This document shows, piece by piece, positions 36,116 to 38,301 of a stretch of DNA of 38,301 bases. Position 1 is the stretch's first letter, and every line of letters begins with the position of its first letter. This stretch comes from Burkholderiaceae bacterium (GTDB lineage Bacteria; Pseudomonadota; Gammaproteobacteria; Burkholderiales; Burkholderiaceae_B): positions 1 to 38,301 of the forward strand of contig JARXAG010000146.1 in NCBI GenBank assembly GCA_029866055.1, in the 5' to 3' direction. The notes beneath the pieces are model-generated. The model was not told where the DNA came from. It was given only the letters and a program-made list of their open reading frames with translations, and ran no database searches. A program made the position numbers and the translations under genes.

Positions 36116-38301
36116 ATGAACGCCCCGTTTGCCAGCCATTTATTAAACGCCGAGCCCTTGTCTGATTCTCAGGCACGCTTGCGCGAGATCCCCTACAACT
36201 ACACTTCCTTTTCAGACCGAGAAGTCGTCTGTCGCCTGTTGGGTGACGACGCTTGGGCCTTACTGTTCGATTTGCGTGGCGAACGCCGCACTGGCCGCTC
36301 GGCCCGAATGCTCTACGAGGTGTTAGGTGACATCTGGGTCGTGCGCCGCAATCCGTATCTGCAAGACGACCTGCTCGACAACCCTAAAAGACGAAAACTG
36401 CTGATTGAAGCGCTGCAGCACCGACTCACTGAGATCGATAAGCGGCGTGGGGGTGACGATGCCGGCCGTGACGAAAAAGTGGCAAATCTGCTTGAGCGTG
36501 CGCGCTTAGCGGTCGGGGCATTTGAGCAAGAGTTTGAGCAGACTGGCCGCTTGCGGCGGCAGGTGCAAAAAACGTTAGGGCGGCTGACTGCTGGCGACAA
36601 CATCAAGTTTGACGGCTTGTCGCGCGTCTCGCACGTGACCGACGCCACCGACTGGCGCGTTGAATATCCCTTTGTGGTGCTCACCCCCGATAACGAAGCC
36701 GAAATCGCAGGCTTGGTGCGCGGCTGTATCGAGCTGGGCTTAACGATTGTGCCCCGAGGTGGCGGCACAGGCTATACCGGTGGCGCTATTCCACTGACCT
36801 GGCGCTCGGCGGTCATCAATACCGAGAAACTCGACACCTTAGGCGCGGTTGAACTCATCGCCTTACCTGGTGTCGCAGACCCCGTGGCAACCGTGCGCGC
36901 CGGCGCCGGCGTGGTAACTAAACGCGTCTCAGAAGCCGCCGAGCTGGCGGGGTTTGTCTTTGCGGTCGACCCCACTTCAGCAGACGCCTCGTGCGTAGGC
37001 GGCAATGTCGCGATGAACGCGGGTGGTAAAAAAGCAGTGCTTTGGGGCACCGCCTTAGATAACCTCGCTTGGTGGCGGATGGTGGACCCTGATGGCAACT
37101 GGCTCGATGTCACGCGCCTTGAGCACAACATGGGCAAAATCCACGAGGCTGGGCGAGTGCGTTTTGAGTTGCAGTGGTCTGACGGCACAGCACCCGCGGG
37201 CGAGCGCCCTTTGCGCACTGAAATTTTAGACGTCGATGGCGCGGGTTTGCGCAAAGTCGGGCTTGGTAAAGATGTCACCGATAAGTTTTTATCGGGCTTA
37301 CCAGGTGTGCAAAAAGAGGGCTGCGACGGCCTGATTACGGCCGCGCGATGGGTGTTGCATCGGATGCCTCGCCACACCCGTACTGTCTGCCTAGAGTTTT
37401 TTGGTCAAGCGCGTGATTCGATCCCCTCGATTGTCGAAATTAAAAACTATCTTGACCAAACTGGCCGCGCGCGCGGTGCGTTATTAGCTGGGCTTGAGCA
37501 CCTTGATGAGCGCTACTTACGTGCAGTGGGGTACTCAACCAAAAGCAAGCGCGGCGTGTTGCCAAAAATGGTGTTGTTTGGCGATATTGTGGGTGACGAC
37601 GAGTCTGCGGTGGCAGCAGCCACCAGCGAAGTCGTGCGCCTCGCCAATACCCGCCACGGTGAGGGCTTTATTGCGGTCAGCGCTGAGGCCCGTAAAAAAT
37701 TCTGGCTCGATCGTGCCCGAACCGCTGCGATTGCGCGACATACCAACGCCTTCAAAATTAACGAAGATGTCGTGATCCCGCTTGACCGGATGGGTGAGTA
37801 CACCGATCACATCGAGCGCATCAATATCGAACTCTCGATTCGCAATAAGCTCAAGCTTCTCGATGCCTTAGAGGCTGTGTGCGCGGGCGGGTTGCCTGTG
37901 GCCAAGCTTGATCGAAGTACCGAAGAAGGCGTATCGATCGAAGCGTCGCTCAACGAGCGTAAAGCGCAGGCCCTTGAGGTACTTGGGCAGGTACGCCGAC
38001 GCTGGCGCTGGGTGCGCGACAATCTTGATTTGTCGTTGCAGCAAGCGCTTGAATCCTTCGAGACGTATGGCTTAGGTGCCTTGGCGGTCACTGCGCGTGA
38101 GCGGCTGAACAACCAGCCCACTGCGCGACTGTTTGACATGGCGCAAGACCGCAGTCTGCGCATCTCCTGGAAAACTGAAGTCAAGGCCGAGCTGTCGGGC
38201 TTGTTCAGCGGAACAGATTTTGCGCCTGTGATGACTGAGTTGCAGGCCGTGCATGCTCGGGTGTTAAAAAGCCGCGTCTTTGTGGCCTTGCATATGCACG
38301 C
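36116..38301 (+). CDS. DUF3683-type FAD-binding oxidoreductase, 5' part (runs off the window)
   Basis: Open from ATG 36116 to the window end (728 complete codons), so the 3' part is missing. An N-terminal DUF3683-like region (about 1-90) and a charged helical segment (about 95-165) precede an FAD-binding PCMH domain, with [16 protein letters not shown] (about 212-227) and [20 protein letters not shown]. The FAD-oxidase C-terminal region follows ([14 protein letters not shown]). In Bordetella-like bacteria such proteins exceed 1200 residues and end with Fe-S cluster and cysteine-rich domains, resembling D-lactate or 2-hydroxyacid dehydrogenases; those domains would be outside this window. The substrate is unknown. 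The 127-base upstream gap contains TAAAAT (36075-36080), a possible -10. Confidence 0.85.
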   Translation, partial: MNAPFASHLLNAEPLSDSQARLREIPYNYTSFSDREVVCRLLGDDAWALLFDLRGERRTGRSARMLYEVLGDIWVVRRNPYLQDDLLDNPKRRKLLIEALQHRLTEIDKRRGGDDAGRDEKVANLLERARLAVGAFEQEFEQTGRLRRQVQKTLGRLTAGDNIKFDGLSRVSHVTDATDWRVEYPFVVLTPDNEAEIAGLVRGCIELGLTIVPRGGGTGYTGGAIPLTWRSAVINTEKLDTLGAVELIALPGVADPVATVRAGAGVVTKRVSEAAELAGFVFAVDPTSADASCVGGNVAMNAGGKKAVLWGTALDNLAWWRMVDPDGNWLDVTRLEHNMGKIHEAGRVRFELQWSDGTAPAGERPLRTEILDVDGAGLRKVGLGKDVTDKFLSGLPGVQKEGCDGLITAARWVLHRMPRHTRTVCLEFFGQARDSIPSIVEIKNYLDQTGRARGALLAGLEHLDERYLRAVGYSTKSKRGVLPKMVLFGDIVGDDESAVAAATSEVVRLANTRHGEGFIAVSAEARKKFWLDRARTAAIARHTNAFKINEDVVIPLDRMGEYTDHIERINIELSIRNKLKLLDALEAVCAGGLPVAKLDRSTEEGVSIEASLNERKAQALEVLGQVRRRWRWVRDNLDLSLQQALESFETYGLGALAVTARERLNNQPTARLFDMAQDRSLRISWKTEVKAELSGLFSGTDFAPVMTELQAVHARVLKSRVFVALHMH

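Noticed and set aside
36313-37377. Two long antisense reading frames (151 and 201 codons) within the FAD oxidoreductase gene.
   Set aside because: They lie opposite strongly conserved FAD-domain motifs, have compositions rich in Arg/Ser/Pro typical of antisense frames of GC-rich genes, and match no family.

Overview
The window is a gene-dense, moderately GC-rich stretch of bacterial chromosome made almost entirely of housekeeping genes. Gene content and order point to a betaproteobacterium of the order Burkholderiales, most likely Alcaligenaceae (Bordetella/Achromobacter/Orrella-like). The pointers are a Bug/TctC-type periplasmic binding protein, an NtrY/NtrX pair whose regulator lacks the AAA+ domain (as I recall for Bordetella PlrSR), the ptsN-hprK-rapZ cluster, the rhodanese-grxC-secB-gpsA block divergent from gpmA-envC-ctpA, and a large DUF3683-type FAD oxidoreductase. 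Genus is inference. I see no insertion sequence, prophage, CRISPR array, tRNA or rRNA, and no gene-free stretch longer than about 200 bases.

Layout. 1-2051 (minus): 5' part of fmt and complete rimO. 2135-7158 (plus): rsmB, a DUF4390 protein, and the ntrY/ntrX-like two-component pair, closed by a perfect 10-bp hairpin. 7212-8204 (minus): xdhC-like gene. 8333-9151 (plus): TSUP permease. 9148-10071 (minus): BioC-like methyltransferase. 10147-11455 (plus): comF and trmL. 11462-14852 (minus): rhodanese, grxC, secB, gpsA and a Bug protein. 14963-19282 (plus): gpmA, envC, ctpA and a MoeB/ThiF-like E1 enzyme. 19342-24109 (minus): yraN, diaA, dolP, a TlpA-like thioredoxin, argB, a HAD nucleotidase and slmA, tightly packed. 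24287-25228 (plus): rsmI. 25242-33126 (minus): kdsD-kdsC-lptC-lptA-lptB (Kdo and LPS transport), hpf, then ptsN-hprK-rapZ-rlpA. 33248-33799 (plus): apt. 33867-35402 (minus): ilvA. 35470-35988 (plus): YqaA-family membrane protein. 36116 to the end (plus): 5' part of the FAD oxidoreductase.

The genes form functional groups: envelope biogenesis (lpt/kds, envC, rlpA, dolP, slmA), translation and RNA modification (fmt, rimO, rsmB, trmL, rsmI, hpf), nitrogen-PTS regulation (ptsN, hprK, rapZ) and redox or secretion functions (grxC, rhodanese, secB, TlpA-like).

I did not find a previously undescribed multi-gene system. The most informative signals are: (i) rpoN is missing from the lptB-hpf interval where it commonly sits, while the NtrX homologue in the same window has no sigma54-contacting AAA+ domain, suggesting joint loss of sigma54 control; (ii) ptsN, and less clearly rsmB, have a -10 box exactly 6 nt before the start codon, as expected for leaderless mRNAs; (iii) gpmA occupies the chromosomal slot that holds gpmI in E. 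coli; (iv) the rsmI-yraN-diaA-dolP neighbourhood is conserved but lacks lpoA.
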